Shown in pieces: positions 1-9,000 of a stretch of DNA of 47,404 nt (position 1 is its first letter; each line of letters starts with the position of its first letter). Origin of the DNA: Hymenobacter persicinus (GTDB taxonomy: Bacteria > Bacteroidota > Bacteroidia > Cytophagales > Hymenobacteraceae); assembly GCF_004167665.1 (NCBI RefSeq), contig NZ_SEWE01000036.1, positions 1 to 47,404 of the forward strand, written 5' to 3'. The notes under the pieces were generated by a model, which saw only the letters and a program-made list of their open reading frames with translations, had not been told where the DNA came from and ran no database searches. The translations under genes were made by a program, and so were the position numbers.

Positions 1-716
1 ACACTGGCCTGGCCGCCGAGTTTGCCCTCGGTTCCTACTTCCTGGGCCACGCGGGTTACTTCGCCCGCAAACAGGTTCAGGTTGTCGATGGTCTTGTTAA
101 TGGTTTCGGCCATCACCTTGAAGTCGCCGGACACCGGAATCTGGAAGGTTTCGTCCAGGTTGCCCTTGCTGATGTTCTTCAGTACTTTGCCTACTTCCAA
201 TACCGGCACGGCGATGCTGTCCACCAGGCCGTTGATATTGTTGATCATGTCGCGCCAGAAGCCCGAAGCGTTTTCGGCCGAAGCCCGCGCCTTGAGGTTG
301 CCTTCCACCCCGGCCACTTTCGAAATGCGCGACACCTCTCCCCCTACGCCGCCGATCATCTCTACCATCGAGTTGTAGGCCTCGGCGATTTCGGCGAAGA
401 TGTCGTCGTTCTGCTTGGTCAGGCGCACCGACACGTCACCTTTCTTAAAGGCGTCGAGGGCGTAGAGCACCCGGTTGAGCTGGTCGTTGATGTAGTCCGC
501 CTCCTGGCTGTCTTCGGAGCCGCGGCCGCTACCCCGTTTTCGGGTAATATCGGAGCTGGTGCGAGCCCCGGCGGGGCGCAGCAACGCACTGCTGCCGCTG
601 GCCTTGTCATAAGGCGCAGACAAAGCGGGGGCAGTATTGGTAGTAGCGGCAGTAACTTTCTCGGGAGAGGCGGTTTCCGGAGCAGCGTTATTCTTGGTAA
701 TCTTACCTGAAGCCAT
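1..716 (-). CDS. HAMP-array sensor kinase, N-terminal part (truncated by window edge)
   Basis: Open minus-strand frame from an ATG at 716 running off the left edge; 238 codons are visible. The first ~70 residues are a low-complexity Ala/Thr/Ser linker. From about residue 80 there are repeated HAMP-like helical units: a DQLNRVLYALDAFKKGDVSV stretch, an EIAEAYNSMVEMI helix, then a second unit with NINGLVDSIAVPVLEV, KGNLDETF and DFKVMAETINKTIDNL. This alternation is typical of soluble Nik1-type HAMP-array hybrid histidine kinases, which continue into HisKA, HATPase and often receiver domains. No membrane segment is visible, so a cytoplasmic sensor is likely. The kinase part lies outside the window, so the full architecture is inferred. 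The start is supported by a TACCTTTG -7 box about 80 bases upstream. Confidence 0.8.
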   Translation of the reverse strand, partial: MASGKITKNNAAPETASPEKVTAATTNTAPALSAPYDKASGSSALLRPAGARTSSDITRKRGSGRGSEDSQEADYINDQLNRVLYALDAFKKGDVSVRLTKQNDDIFAEIAEAYNSMVEMIGGVGGEVSRISKVAGVEGNLKARASAENASGFWRDMINNINGLVDSIAVPVLEVGKVLKNISKGNLDETFQIPVSGDFKVMAETINKTIDNLNLFAGEVTRVAQEVGTEGKLGGQAS

Positions 717-797
717 ACAAGGGGGTGGGTTGCGAAGCCTGGGAGAGGAAGGCAATGCTGTCAACCAGGAACTGCCATCAAGCGGTTCCTAGACTTA

Positions 798-805
798 CAA
801 AGGTA
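798..805 (-). promoter_or_regulatory. -7 box TACCTTTG for the HAMP kinase
   Basis: Matches the Bacteroidota TAnnTTTG consensus exactly on the minus strand, giving a leader of roughly 75 bases. No TTG lies at normal -33 spacing. Confidence 0.55.
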
Positions 806-983
806 GCAAATGCCGCCTTTTCCCACGCATACGTTTGCAAATATGAAAACACTTTGCAAAGTGCCATTGCGTGAACCTGTTGCGTAGCTTGCGGCGTTAG
901 AAATTGCGTTTGCGCCGATCAGGACGCCCGCGGCGGGACGGCACAATTCCAGCGGGCCGCGTGGTTACGCCGGATTATTCCAG

Positions 984-991
984 CATCTTTG
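984..991 (+). promoter_or_regulatory. Probable -7 box CATCTTTG for topA
   Basis: One mismatch to TAnnTTTG, followed by GCGGCA as seen after other boxes in this window. It lies inside the upstream extension of the topA frame, which supports the start at 1072. Confidence 0.4.
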
Positions 992-1071
992 CGGCAAAAT
1001 TCAACTTTTGCTTTCCTTCGGGCGTTTCACTAGCTCTACCCACCCTCCTCTCTCGCCCTCCAGCACCTTAT

Positions 1072-3558
1072 ATGGTCAAAAATCTAGTCATCGTCGAGTC
1101 GCCGGCCAAAGCCAAAACCATTGAAGGGTATTTAGGCAAAGACTTCATCGTGAAGTCCAGCTTCGGCCACGTCCGCGACCTGCCGAAGGATAACAACGCC
1201 ATTGACATTGCCAATGGCTTCAAGCCCACCTACGTGGTGTCGCCCGACAAGCGCGACATTATTTCCCAGCTGAAGAAGCTGGCCAAAGAAGCCGAAACCG
1301 TGTGGCTGGCGAGTGACGATGACCGGGAGGGCGAGGCCATCAGCTGGCACCTAGCCGAAACGCTGAACCTGAACCAGGCCAAGACCCGGCGCATCGTGTT
1401 CCGCGAAATCACCAAGAATGCCATTCTTAATGCCATCGACAATCCGCGGGAAATTGACCTGAACCTAGTCAATGCCCAGCAGGCGCGTCGGGTCCTCGAC
1501 CGGCTCGTGGGCTTTGAGCTGAGCCCGGTGCTGTGGAAGAAAGTGAAAACCGGGCTTTCCGCCGGCCGCGTGCAAAGCGTAGCCGTGCGCTTCGTGGTGG
1601 AGCGGGAGCGGGAAATCAACCAGTTCAAGGCGTCGTCGGCCTACCGCGTGGTGGCCCGCTTCGACGCCGGCCGCGGGGCCGTGCTGGAGGCCGAGCTGCC
1701 TACCCGCTTCAAGACCCAGGCCGAGGCCCAGGAGTTCTTGGCGCGCTGCATCGGGGCCACCTACCGGATTGAGAACCTGGAGAAAAAGCCCGGCAAGCGC
1801 AGCCCCGCCCCGCCATTTACGACCTCCACGCTCCAGCAGGAAGCTTCCCGCAAGCTCGGCTTCTCGGTGGCCCAGACCATGAGCGTGGCCCAGAAACTCT
1901 ACGAAGCCGGTAAGATCAGCTACATGCGGACCGACTCGGTGAACCTGAGCCAGGACGCGCTGGCGGCCGCCCAGGCCGAAATCAGCTCCGCTTATGGCCC
2001 CGAGTACGCCCACACCCGCCACTTCAAGACCAAGTCGGCCTCGGCCCAGGAGGCGCACGAAGCCATCCGCCCCACCGACTTTGCTTTGCTTAAGGCTGGC
2101 GCCGACTCCCAGGAGCAGCGCCTCTACGATTTGATCCGCAAGCGGGCCTTGGCCTCGCAGATGGCCGACGCCGTGATTGAGCGCACCGTGGCCACCATCG
2201 GTATCAGCACCCAGCCCGGCACGCCGCTCACGGCCTCGGGGGAAGTCATTACGTTTGAGGGCTTTCTGAAAGTCTACAGCGAGTCGAAGGACGAGGAAAC
2301 CCTGGATGAGGATGCCAGCACGGAGTCGTCGTTTTCGCGCGGCCTGCCCCCGCTGAGCGTCGAGCAGGTGCTGCCCCTGCAGAGCCTGAAAGCCACCGAG
2401 CGGTTTGCCTCCCCGGCGGCCCGCTACACGGAAGCCTCGCTGGTAAAAAAGCTCGAAGAAATGGGCATCGGCCGGCCCTCGACCTACGCCCCGACCATCA
2501 GCACGATTCAGAAGCGCGGCTACGTGGAAAAAGACACCCGGGAAGGCAAGGAGCGTAAGTTTCACGTGCTGACCCTGGAAGGCAACGAGGTCAAAACCGA
2601 GGTCAAAACCGAAACCTACGGGGCTGACAAAGCCAAGCTGTTTCCGACCGATACGGCCATGGTCGTCAACGACTTTTTGGTGGAGCACTTCCCTATTATC
2701 ATCGACTACCAGTTCACGGCCAAGGTCGAGGGCGAGTTTGACCTGATTGCCAACGGGCAGGAGCAGTGGGGCGACATGCTGGCCGGCTTCTACGGCACCT
2801 TCCACGAAACCATCGAGCGGGGCCAGGACATTGAGCGCAGCACCCTGGGCAGCACCCGCGAAATCGGCGTGCACCCCGAAACCGGGCAGAAGCTTACCGC
2901 CCGCCTCGGCCGCTACGGCCCCTACGTGCAGATTGAGCCCAAGGAAGGCGCGCCGGAAGACGAAAAAGCGGTGTACGCCAGCCTGCGCAAAGGTCAGTTT
3001 ATCGAGAGCATCACCCTGGAAGAAGCCCTGGACTTGTTTAAGCTGCCGCGGGTAGTGGGCGAGTTCGAGGATAAGTCGATGACGGCGGCCCTGGGCCGGT
3101 TTGGTCCCTACATCCGCCACGACAGCAAGTTCTATTCCCTCACCAAGGAGCAGGACCCGCACACCATCACCGCCGATGAGGCCGTGGCCCTGATTGAAAA
3201 CAAGCGCAAAACCGACGCCGAGCGCCTCATCAAGAGCTTCCCCAGCCGGGAGGACATTCAGGTGCTGAATGGTCGGTTCGGGCCCTACATTGTGGTGGGC
3301 AAGAAAAACGTGAAGATTCCGAAAGGCGAGGAGCCCGCCGACCTGACCTTGGAGCGCTGCATCGAGCTGGCCGACGCCACCCCGGACAAGCCCGCCAAGG
3401 GTGGCCGCTTCGCCAAGAAAGCGGCCCCCGCCGCCGAAGACAGCGCCGACAAGCCCGCCAAGAAAAAGCCGACGGCCAAGAAACCGGCCGCCAAAAAGCC
3501 CGCTGCGAAAAAAGCCGTCGGCACCACCGCCAAAAAACCCGCCGCCAAGGCCAAGTAA
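1072..3558 (+). CDS. topA: DNA topoisomerase I
   Basis: Type IA topoisomerase of 828 residues that relaxes negative supercoils by single-strand passage. The start at 1072 gives the family N-terminus MVKNLVIVESPAKAKTIEGY; the frame is open back to 904, but that part resembles nothing and contains a likely promoter. The TOPRIM acidic motif SDDDREGEAISWH is near residue 80. The catalytic tyrosine is Y284 in KISYMRTDSVNLS. Instead of Cys4 zinc ribbons the C-terminal half carries three GRxGPY repeats (GRYGPYVQ, GRFGPYIR, GRFGPYIV), the form common in Bacteroidota and Actinobacteria. The last ~50 residues are a Lys/Ala/Pro-rich tail with repeated AAKKP, resembling histone H1-like DNA-binding tails. 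A strong terminator follows within 30 bases, so the gene is probably monocistronic. Confidence 0.97.
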   Translation: MVKNLVIVESPAKAKTIEGYLGKDFIVKSSFGHVRDLPKDNNAIDIANGFKPTYVVSPDKRDIISQLKKLAKEAETVWLASDDDREGEAISWHLAETLNLNQAKTRRIVFREITKNAILNAIDNPREIDLNLVNAQQARRVLDRLVGFELSPVLWKKVKTGLSAGRVQSVAVRFVVEREREINQFKASSAYRVVARFDAGRGAVLEAELPTRFKTQAEAQEFLARCIGATYRIENLEKKPGKRSPAPPFTTSTLQQEASRKLGFSVAQTMSVAQKLYEAGKISYMRTDSVNLSQDALAAAQAEISSAYGPEYAHTRHFKTKSASAQEAHEAIRPTDFALLKAGADSQEQRLYDLIRKRALASQMADAVIERTVATIGISTQPGTPLTASGEVITFEGFLKVYSESKDEETLDEDASTESSFSRGLPPLSVEQVLPLQSLKATERFASPAARYTEASLVKKLEEMGIGRPSTYAPTISTIQKRGYVEKDTREGKERKFHVLTLEGNEVKTEVKTETYGADKAKLFPTDTAMVVNDFLVEHFPIIIDYQFTAKVEGEFDLIANGQEQWGDMLAGFYGTFHETIERGQDIERSTLGSTREIGVHPETGQKLTARLGRYGPYVQIEPKEGAPEDEKAVYASLRKGQFIESITLEEALDLFKLPRVVGEFEDKSMTAALGRFGPYIRHDSKFYSLTKEQDPHTITADEAVALIENKRKTDAERLIKSFPSREDIQVLNGRFGPYIVVGKKNVKIPKGEEPADLTLERCIELADATPDKPAKGGRFAKKAAPAAEDSADKPAKKKPTAKKPAAKKPAAKKAVGTTAKKPAAKAK

Positions 3559-3577
3559 GCCGGCGCCGACGAGGCAA

Positions 3578-3613
3578 TAAAAAGGCCCTGATTCGCGGAT
3601 CAGGGCCTTTTTT
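3578..3613 (+). terminator. Terminator after topA
   Basis: Stem GGCCCTGAT / ATCAGGGCC (3584-3592 with 3599-3607), 6-base loop, then six T. Confidence 0.9.
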
Positions 3614-3681
3614 ACGTTTAGGAACCTCGGGGGAAATTTTGGCTCCGGCTGCACGTTAGCTAAGCAGCTTCCCCTCATCCG

Positions 3682-4551
3682 ATGCACTGTCTCTACGCCG
3701 CCGCAGTCGCCCTGCTTACGTTTGCTGTCCCTTTCCGCGCCTCGCCGCAGCTTCCGCGGGCCACGCCCGCACCGGGCTCAATATATTCCTGGCTGCCGGC
3801 GGGCACCTACGACGCCCGGCAGAGTGTGGCTGCCCGGTTTGCGCCCCCGCGCGGCTGCCAGCGGGTGGCCGTAGTTCCGGGCTCGTTTGGGCACTGGCTG
3901 CGGCAGCTGCCCCTGCTGCCGGCCGGCGCGGCGGTGCACCTGTACTCGGGCGCGTTGAAGGATAATCAGGCCGTGCATGCCGCCGTGCTGCGCCTCGACG
4001 TTGGCAGCCGGGATTTGCAGCAGTGCGCCGACGCGGTTATCCGGCTGCGGGGCGAGTACCTGTTTGCCCGCAATCCTGACCAGGTGCACTTCCACCTGAC
4101 CAGCGGCCACGACATCTGGTTTAGCGACTGGTACAGCGGGCGGGGCTTTCGGGTGCAGGACGAGGAAGTGGTGCCCGCCGCCCGCCCGGTGGAGCGCCCC
4201 ACGCACGCCGTCTTTCGCCGCTACCTCGACCAGATCTTCACCTACGCCGGCACCCAGTCGCTGGCCCGGGAGCTGACGCCGGCCGCCCTGACCGACGTGC
4301 AGCCCGGCGACGTGCTGATTCGCGGCGGCACCCCCGGTCACGCCGTCATCGTGCTTGACGTGGCCGAGCAGCCCGCCACGGGCCGCCGGTACGTGCTGCT
4401 GGCCCAGAGCTACATGCCCGCTCAGCAGATGCACGTGCTGCGCAACGTGGACCATCCCGTGCTCGGGGCCTGGTTTGCCGTGCAGCCCCAGGAGCCCGAA
4501 TTTGACACGCCGGAGTGGACGTTTCGCCGGGAAGAGCTCCGGCGCTTTTGA
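3682..4551 (+). CDS. DUF4846 family exported protein
   Basis: 289 residues with an N-terminal hydrophobic signal (AAAVALLTFAVPFRASPQ), so it is likely exported. Family features visible are a central FARNPDQVHFHLTSGHDIWF region and a C-terminal LQPGDVLIRGGTPGHAVIVLD-like stretch followed by LLAQSYMPAQQMHVL, characteristic of DUF4846. That C-terminal pattern (a GD turn, GHAV, then AQS) resembles NlpC/P60-like or amidase folds, but I do not assign an activity. It lies alone between the topA terminator and the sirtuin gene, with a 114-base gap before the latter. Function unknown. Confidence 0.8.
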   Translation: MHCLYAAAVALLTFAVPFRASPQLPRATPAPGSIYSWLPAGTYDARQSVAARFAPPRGCQRVAVVPGSFGHWLRQLPLLPAGAAVHLYSGALKDNQAVHAAVLRLDVGSRDLQQCADAVIRLRGEYLFARNPDQVHFHLTSGHDIWFSDWYSGRGFRVQDEEVVPAARPVERPTHAVFRRYLDQIFTYAGTQSLARELTPAALTDVQPGDVLIRGGTPGHAVIVLDVAEQPATGRRYVLLAQSYMPAQQMHVLRNVDHPVLGAWFAVQPQEPEFDTPEWTFRREELRRF

Positions 4552-4665
4552 GCCTTCAGCCGGCAGCAGCCGGAACCCCAGCGCGCTGCTTTTTCGCGCT
4601 TCTCCCGTAAACTGCACTCCGGCACCGCGCACAACCGGGCTGCTTTCAGACTCAATCTGGCTTGT

Positions 4666-5358
4666 ATGAAAAAGAAAATTGTGGCGCTGACCGGCGCCGG
4701 TATCAGCGCGGAAAGCGGCTTGGCCACCTTCCGCGGTTCCGACGGCCTCTGGGAAGGGCACCGGGTGGAAGACGTGGCCTCGCCGGAAGGCTGGGCCCGT
4801 AACCCGGCCTTGGTACTCGACTTCTACAACCAGCGCCGCGCCGCGGCCCGGGCAGCCCAGCCCAACGCCGGCCACTTGGCCCTGGCGGCCCTGGAGCGCG
4901 ACTTCGAGGTGGTCGTCATCACCCAGAACGTGGACGATTTGCACGAACGGGCGGGTTCCAGCCACGTTATTCACCTGCATGGCCAGCTGTTTGAGGCGCG
5001 CAGCACCCGCCACGAGGAGCTTATCTACCCCCTGTCCGGCGACACCATCCACCTGGGCGACGTGTGCGAAAGAGGCCACCAGCTCCGGCCCAACATCGTC
5101 TGGTTTGGCGAGGCCGTGCCGCTGATGGAGCAGGCTATGGAGGAAACGGCCTCGGCCGACGTGCTGCTGGTCATCGGTACTTCCCTGCAGGTATACCCGG
5201 CCGCCAACCTGGTGCACTTCACCCGGCCCGGCTGCCCCACGTACGTTATTGACCCCAGTCAGCCGCCGCTGGCCGGGCGCGCCAACCTGCACTTTGTCGC
5301 CGAGCCCGCCACGACCGGCGTGCCGAAAGTTGCCGCGCTGCTCCTGCAGCAGGCCTAA
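4666..5358 (+). CDS. cobB: NAD-dependent protein deacylase, SIRT5-like sirtuin
   Basis: 230 residues, the usual length for a bacterial class III sirtuin that removes acyl groups from lysines using NAD+. The NAD-binding GAGIS motif is at residues 10-14, TQNVDDLH at 86-93, and the catalytic histidine at 105 in HLHGQL. Y54 and R57 in FYNQRR match the Tyr-x-x-Arg signature of SIRT5/CobB enzymes that accept succinyl and malonyl groups, so desuccinylase/demalonylase activity is likely by family. The zinc-ribbon region is odd: only one cysteine (C134, in DVCERGHQLRP) is present where CobB has four. The protein is probably cytoplasmic. It stands alone between a DUF4846 gene and a membrane hydrolase gene. 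Confidence 0.93.
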   Translation: MKKKIVALTGAGISAESGLATFRGSDGLWEGHRVEDVASPEGWARNPALVLDFYNQRRAAARAAQPNAGHLALAALERDFEVVVITQNVDDLHERAGSSHVIHLHGQLFEARSTRHEELIYPLSGDTIHLGDVCERGHQLRPNIVWFGEAVPLMEQAMEETASADVLLVIGTSLQVYPAANLVHFTRPGCPTYVIDPSQPPLAGRANLHFVAEPATTGVPKVAALLLQQA

Positions 5359-5432
5359 CGCGCCCCCCGCAGTTACCCGTACCCGTGTCGGAGGCGCGAG
5401 AATGCGCTTAGCGAGGCGCACTCTGAATGTCG

Positions 5433-5440
5433 TATCTTAG
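5433..5440 (+). promoter_or_regulatory. Possible -7 box TATCTTAG
   Basis: One mismatch to TAnnTTTG, 34 bases before the ATG at 5475. It overlaps the beginning of the longer reading frame (5427), which argues for the shorter start. Confidence 0.35.
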
Positions 5441-5474
5441 GGGGCGGCCGGTTTTTATCCTCCGCCACTCCCGC

Positions 5475-6020
5475 ATGGCTTCCATTTTCGGACATATGAC
5501 GCTGGGTGCCACGCTGGGCAAGCTGCTGCTGCCCGAGCGGCGCTACGTGCGCTACTGGGTGCTGGCTGCCGCCTGCGCCTTTCTGCCCGACATCGACGTG
5601 CTGGGCTTTAAATTCCACGTGGCCTACGCCAGCCTGTGGGGGCACCGGGGCCTGACCCACTCCCTGTTGGCGGCGGTGATGGTGGCCTCGGCAGTGGTGG
5701 GCTGGCACCGGCTGGGCCACCGCGCGGGTCCGCCGCTGGGGCGGCTCTGGGTGCTGCTCTTTTTGGCCACGGCCTCCCACGGCGTACTCGACGCTATGAC
5801 TACCGGCGGCCTGGGCGTGGCAATTTTCAGCCCCTTTGTGCTGGAGCGCTACTTCTTTGGCTTCTGCCCGATTGAGGTGTCGCCCATCGGTGTGCGGCAG
5901 TTTGTGGGTACTACCGTGTGGCGGGTGCTGCAAAGTGAGGCTATCTGGGTGGCCCTGCCCTGCGCGGTGCTCCTGACGCTGCAACGGCTTTTTTCCGCCC
6001 AAACGGCCGCGGTCCGCTAA
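5475..6020 (+). CDS. YdjM/DUF457-type membrane-bound metal-dependent hydrolase
   Basis: 181 residues from the ATG at 5475, giving MASIFGHMTLGATLGKLLLP. Family marks are an early membrane helix with AFLPDIDVLGF, the metal-site motif GHRGLTHSLL, and a later ATASHGVLDAMTTGG stretch; these HRGxTHS and HxxxD residues are the putative metal ligands of the LexA-binding/YdjM family. About four hydrophobic segments suggest an inner-membrane location. Substrate is unknown for the family. The ATG at 5427 is in frame but its extra 16 residues overlap a likely promoter. Confidence 0.85.
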   Translation: MASIFGHMTLGATLGKLLLPERRYVRYWVLAAACAFLPDIDVLGFKFHVAYASLWGHRGLTHSLLAAVMVASAVVGWHRLGHRAGPPLGRLWVLLFLATASHGVLDAMTTGGLGVAIFSPFVLERYFFGFCPIEVSPIGVRQFVGTTVWRVLQSEAIWVALPCAVLLTLQRLFSAQTAAVR

Positions 6021-6085
6021 ACCGATGTACCCCGGCCGGGTTTCTTGCGTAAGAAGGGGTTCTATCCCACGCCTCGCTTGATTTT

Positions 6086-9000
6086 ATGCGAAAACCCTAC
6101 CGCCTACTTTTGGCGGCGCTGCTTGCCACGGCTGCGTCGCCGCTCCACGCCCAACTTGCTGCTCCCCCGGCCCACTCCGTGTATTTGCTCGGCAACACGG
6201 CCGGGAAAGACCTGCCCGAAACCCACCTGCGGGCCCTGCGCCAGCAGCTGGAGCAGCAGGCGGGCACTTTCACCGTGGTGCACCTCGGCGACATTGCCGC
6301 CAACTCGGGCCTGAAAAAGGAGCCCGACGCGGCTACCACGGCCCGCATCGACCAGCTCATTGGTCTGGTGCAGGGCTTGCCCAATGGCCACATCTACTTC
6401 TTGCCCGGCGACAAAGACTGGGATAACTCCGGCCCCGACGGCTTTAAGCGCGTGAAGCGGCTCGAGGAATACATTGAGCAGAAGCTGCCCAAGCAAAACG
6501 CCTTTATCCCGACCGGCGGCTGCCCCGGCCCCGAAATCGTGGATGTGGCGCCCAACGTGCGGCTGGTGGCCATCAACTCGCCCTGGTGGACCCACCCCTA
6601 CGACCGGCCCGAAGCGCCCGACACGGAGTGCAAGACCATGACCAAGGAGGAGTTTCGGGAGCAGCTCTCCGACGTGCTGGACGAGACCAAGGGCAAAAAT
6701 GTGCTGCTCGTGGGTCACCAGCCCGTGCTGACCAACGGCGTCTACGGGGGCCGGATGCCGCTGAGCCGCCAGCTGTTTCCGTTCGAGAACGGGGTGCCGC
6801 TGCCGGTTTTCGGCACCCTCTATTCGGCTTACCGCCAAAACGTGGGCCTGCCCCGGGACCTAGCCAACCCGGCCTACCAGGACCTGCGCAAAGAGCTGCT
6901 TGGCACGCTCAAGGAAAACCCCGGCGTGGTGTATGCCGCCGCCCACGACTACAGCCTGCAGCTCACCCGCTTCGAGGACAACTTCCACTTGGTGGCCGGT
7001 AGCTTTGCCGAGAAAGAGCACGTGGGCGCCAATGGGCAGTCGATGTTCAACAAGGCCGAAGAAGGCTACTCCCGCCTCGATTACTACGCCGACGGCACGG
7101 TCAAAGCCTTTTTCTTTGCCTTCGATAAAGCCGGCACCGCGGTGCAGGAAGCGTATTCTTCCACCCTGTTCCAGTCGGCCTGCACCGAGCCGCGGCTGCC
7201 GAACGTGCCGGTCAACTACTTTATTCCAGAGTGCCCTACGGCCCCCAAAGGCGTCGCGGCGGCCAAGCCGGACGTGCCGTTTCAGCCCACCGTGACGCTG
7301 GCCGCCGGGCCGCAGTACAAGGCCGGGCCCGGTAAGCGGTTTTTCCTCGGCCCCCTGTACCGCACTTCCTGGACCCAGCCCGTGGAAGCGCCGACGCTGA
7401 ACCTGGCCACTGAAAAAGGCGGGCTGCGCATTTTTGGCAAGGGTGGCGGCCGGCAGACGACCTCCGTCAAAATCATTGCTGCCGACTCCTCGGAGTACGT
7501 GTTCCGCTCCGTCGATAAGGACGTGACCAAGATTCTGCCCCCGGAGCTGCGCAACTCGGTGGCCGCCGACGTGCTGCGCGACATCACGCCCACGGCTCAC
7601 CCCTACTCGGCGCTGGTGACGGGCTCGTTGCTTGACCAGACCGACATTCTCCACGCCCGGCCCCGGCTGTTTGTGTTGCCCGACAACAACACGCTCGGCC
7701 CCTACCGCGAGAAGTACGCCGGCCTGTTTGGCACGCTCGAAGACCGGCCCGGGGACCCCAAGCCCAACCTGCCCGGCTTCGGCGGGGCCGACGAGGTGCG
7801 CCGTTCGTTCAGCTTTTTCCGCCAGCTCTACAAAGACCACGACAACCAGATCGACGCCGTGGCCCTGGGCAAGGCCCGGGCTTTCGACATGCTGGTGGCC
7901 GACTTCGGCAAGCACGAGGACAACTGGAAATGGGCCGGCTACAAGCAGGGCAAAAAGACGATTTACCGCCCTATTCCCCGTGACCGGGACCAGAGCTTCA
8001 CCCTCTGGAACGGTTTGTTGACCTACATTGCCAACCGGGAATGGGCCGTGCCCAGCATCGAAGACTTCCAGAGCGAGTTTCACGACCTGGAAAGCCTGAA
8101 CTGGCCCGCCCGCCACCTCGACCGGTTTTTGCTGCAGTCCCTGACCCGGGAGCAGTGGCAGCAGATCGGGGCCTACATGCAGCAGAAGATGACGCCCGCG
8201 GCCATTGACCAGGCCACGGCCACGTTGCCGAAGGAAATCCAGCCCATTTCCGGCAACGACCTCAACCGCAAGCTCCAGGCCCGGATTCAGGAATTGCCCA
8301 AGGCCCTCGACGACTACTACCTGATGCTGGCCAAGCGCGTCGACGTGGTAGGTTCGAACAAGGCCGAAGTGTTTCAGGTGGACCGCCAGCCCGACGGCAA
8401 CGTGCGGGTGCGCATGTTCGACAAGGCCAAGGACGGCAACGAGCCCAACGGGGAACCGCTGTTTGACCGCACCTTCCAGTACAAGGAAACCGACGAAGTG
8501 GCCCTCTACGGCCTCGACGGCAAAGACGTGTTTACCGTCACGGGCTCGGCGCCCCGCAGCGTGCTGGTGCGCATCATCGGCGGCGACGGCAAGGACAAAA
8601 TCACCGACGAATCGAGCGTGCGGGGCCTGCGCACCAAGACCAAGGTGTATGACCTGACCGACGGCGTGGAGCTGCAACCCAGCCAGGAAACCGACAATCA
8701 CACCTCCGACAAGCTGGCAGTAAACCGCTACGACCGGGAAGCCTTCGAGTACGACGGCTACAACCCGCGGGCCACGCTCATCTACAACCAGAGCGACGGA
8801 TTCGGCGTTGGCGCGGGCTTCGACATCGTGCGCCAGGGCTTCCGCAAGCCCGACTATAAAAACCTCTACGGTTTCGACGTGCGGGGCTCCTCCAACGGCA
8901 ACTTCCAGGTGTCGCTCAACATGCGCCACCGCCACGCCATCGGGCAGTGGGACATTGGGGCCCGCACTGAGTACGGCAACTTCTTTCCGTTTTACAACTT

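Larger units (their letters stand above)
717..1071. other. Divergent intergenic region, 355 bases
   Basis: No coding sequence is supported here; the rightward frame from 904 is an upstream extension of topA. It holds the leftward -7 box (798-805), a weak rightward box CATCTTTG (984-991), and two copies of the palindrome TTTGCAAA at 834-841 and 853-860. The second copy is embedded in a perfect 14-base palindrome CACTTTGCAAAGTG at 850-863. Confidence 0.6.

Noticed and set aside
1465..3687. 740-codon open frame antisense to topA
   Set aside because: Shadow of a GC-rich coding strand: repetitive Gly/Val/His/Leu composition, no family motif, and topA on the other strand is certain.
3778..5421. 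547-codon antisense frame spanning the DUF4846 and sirtuin genes
   Set aside because: It runs through two recognised genes and their gap; no family resemblance.
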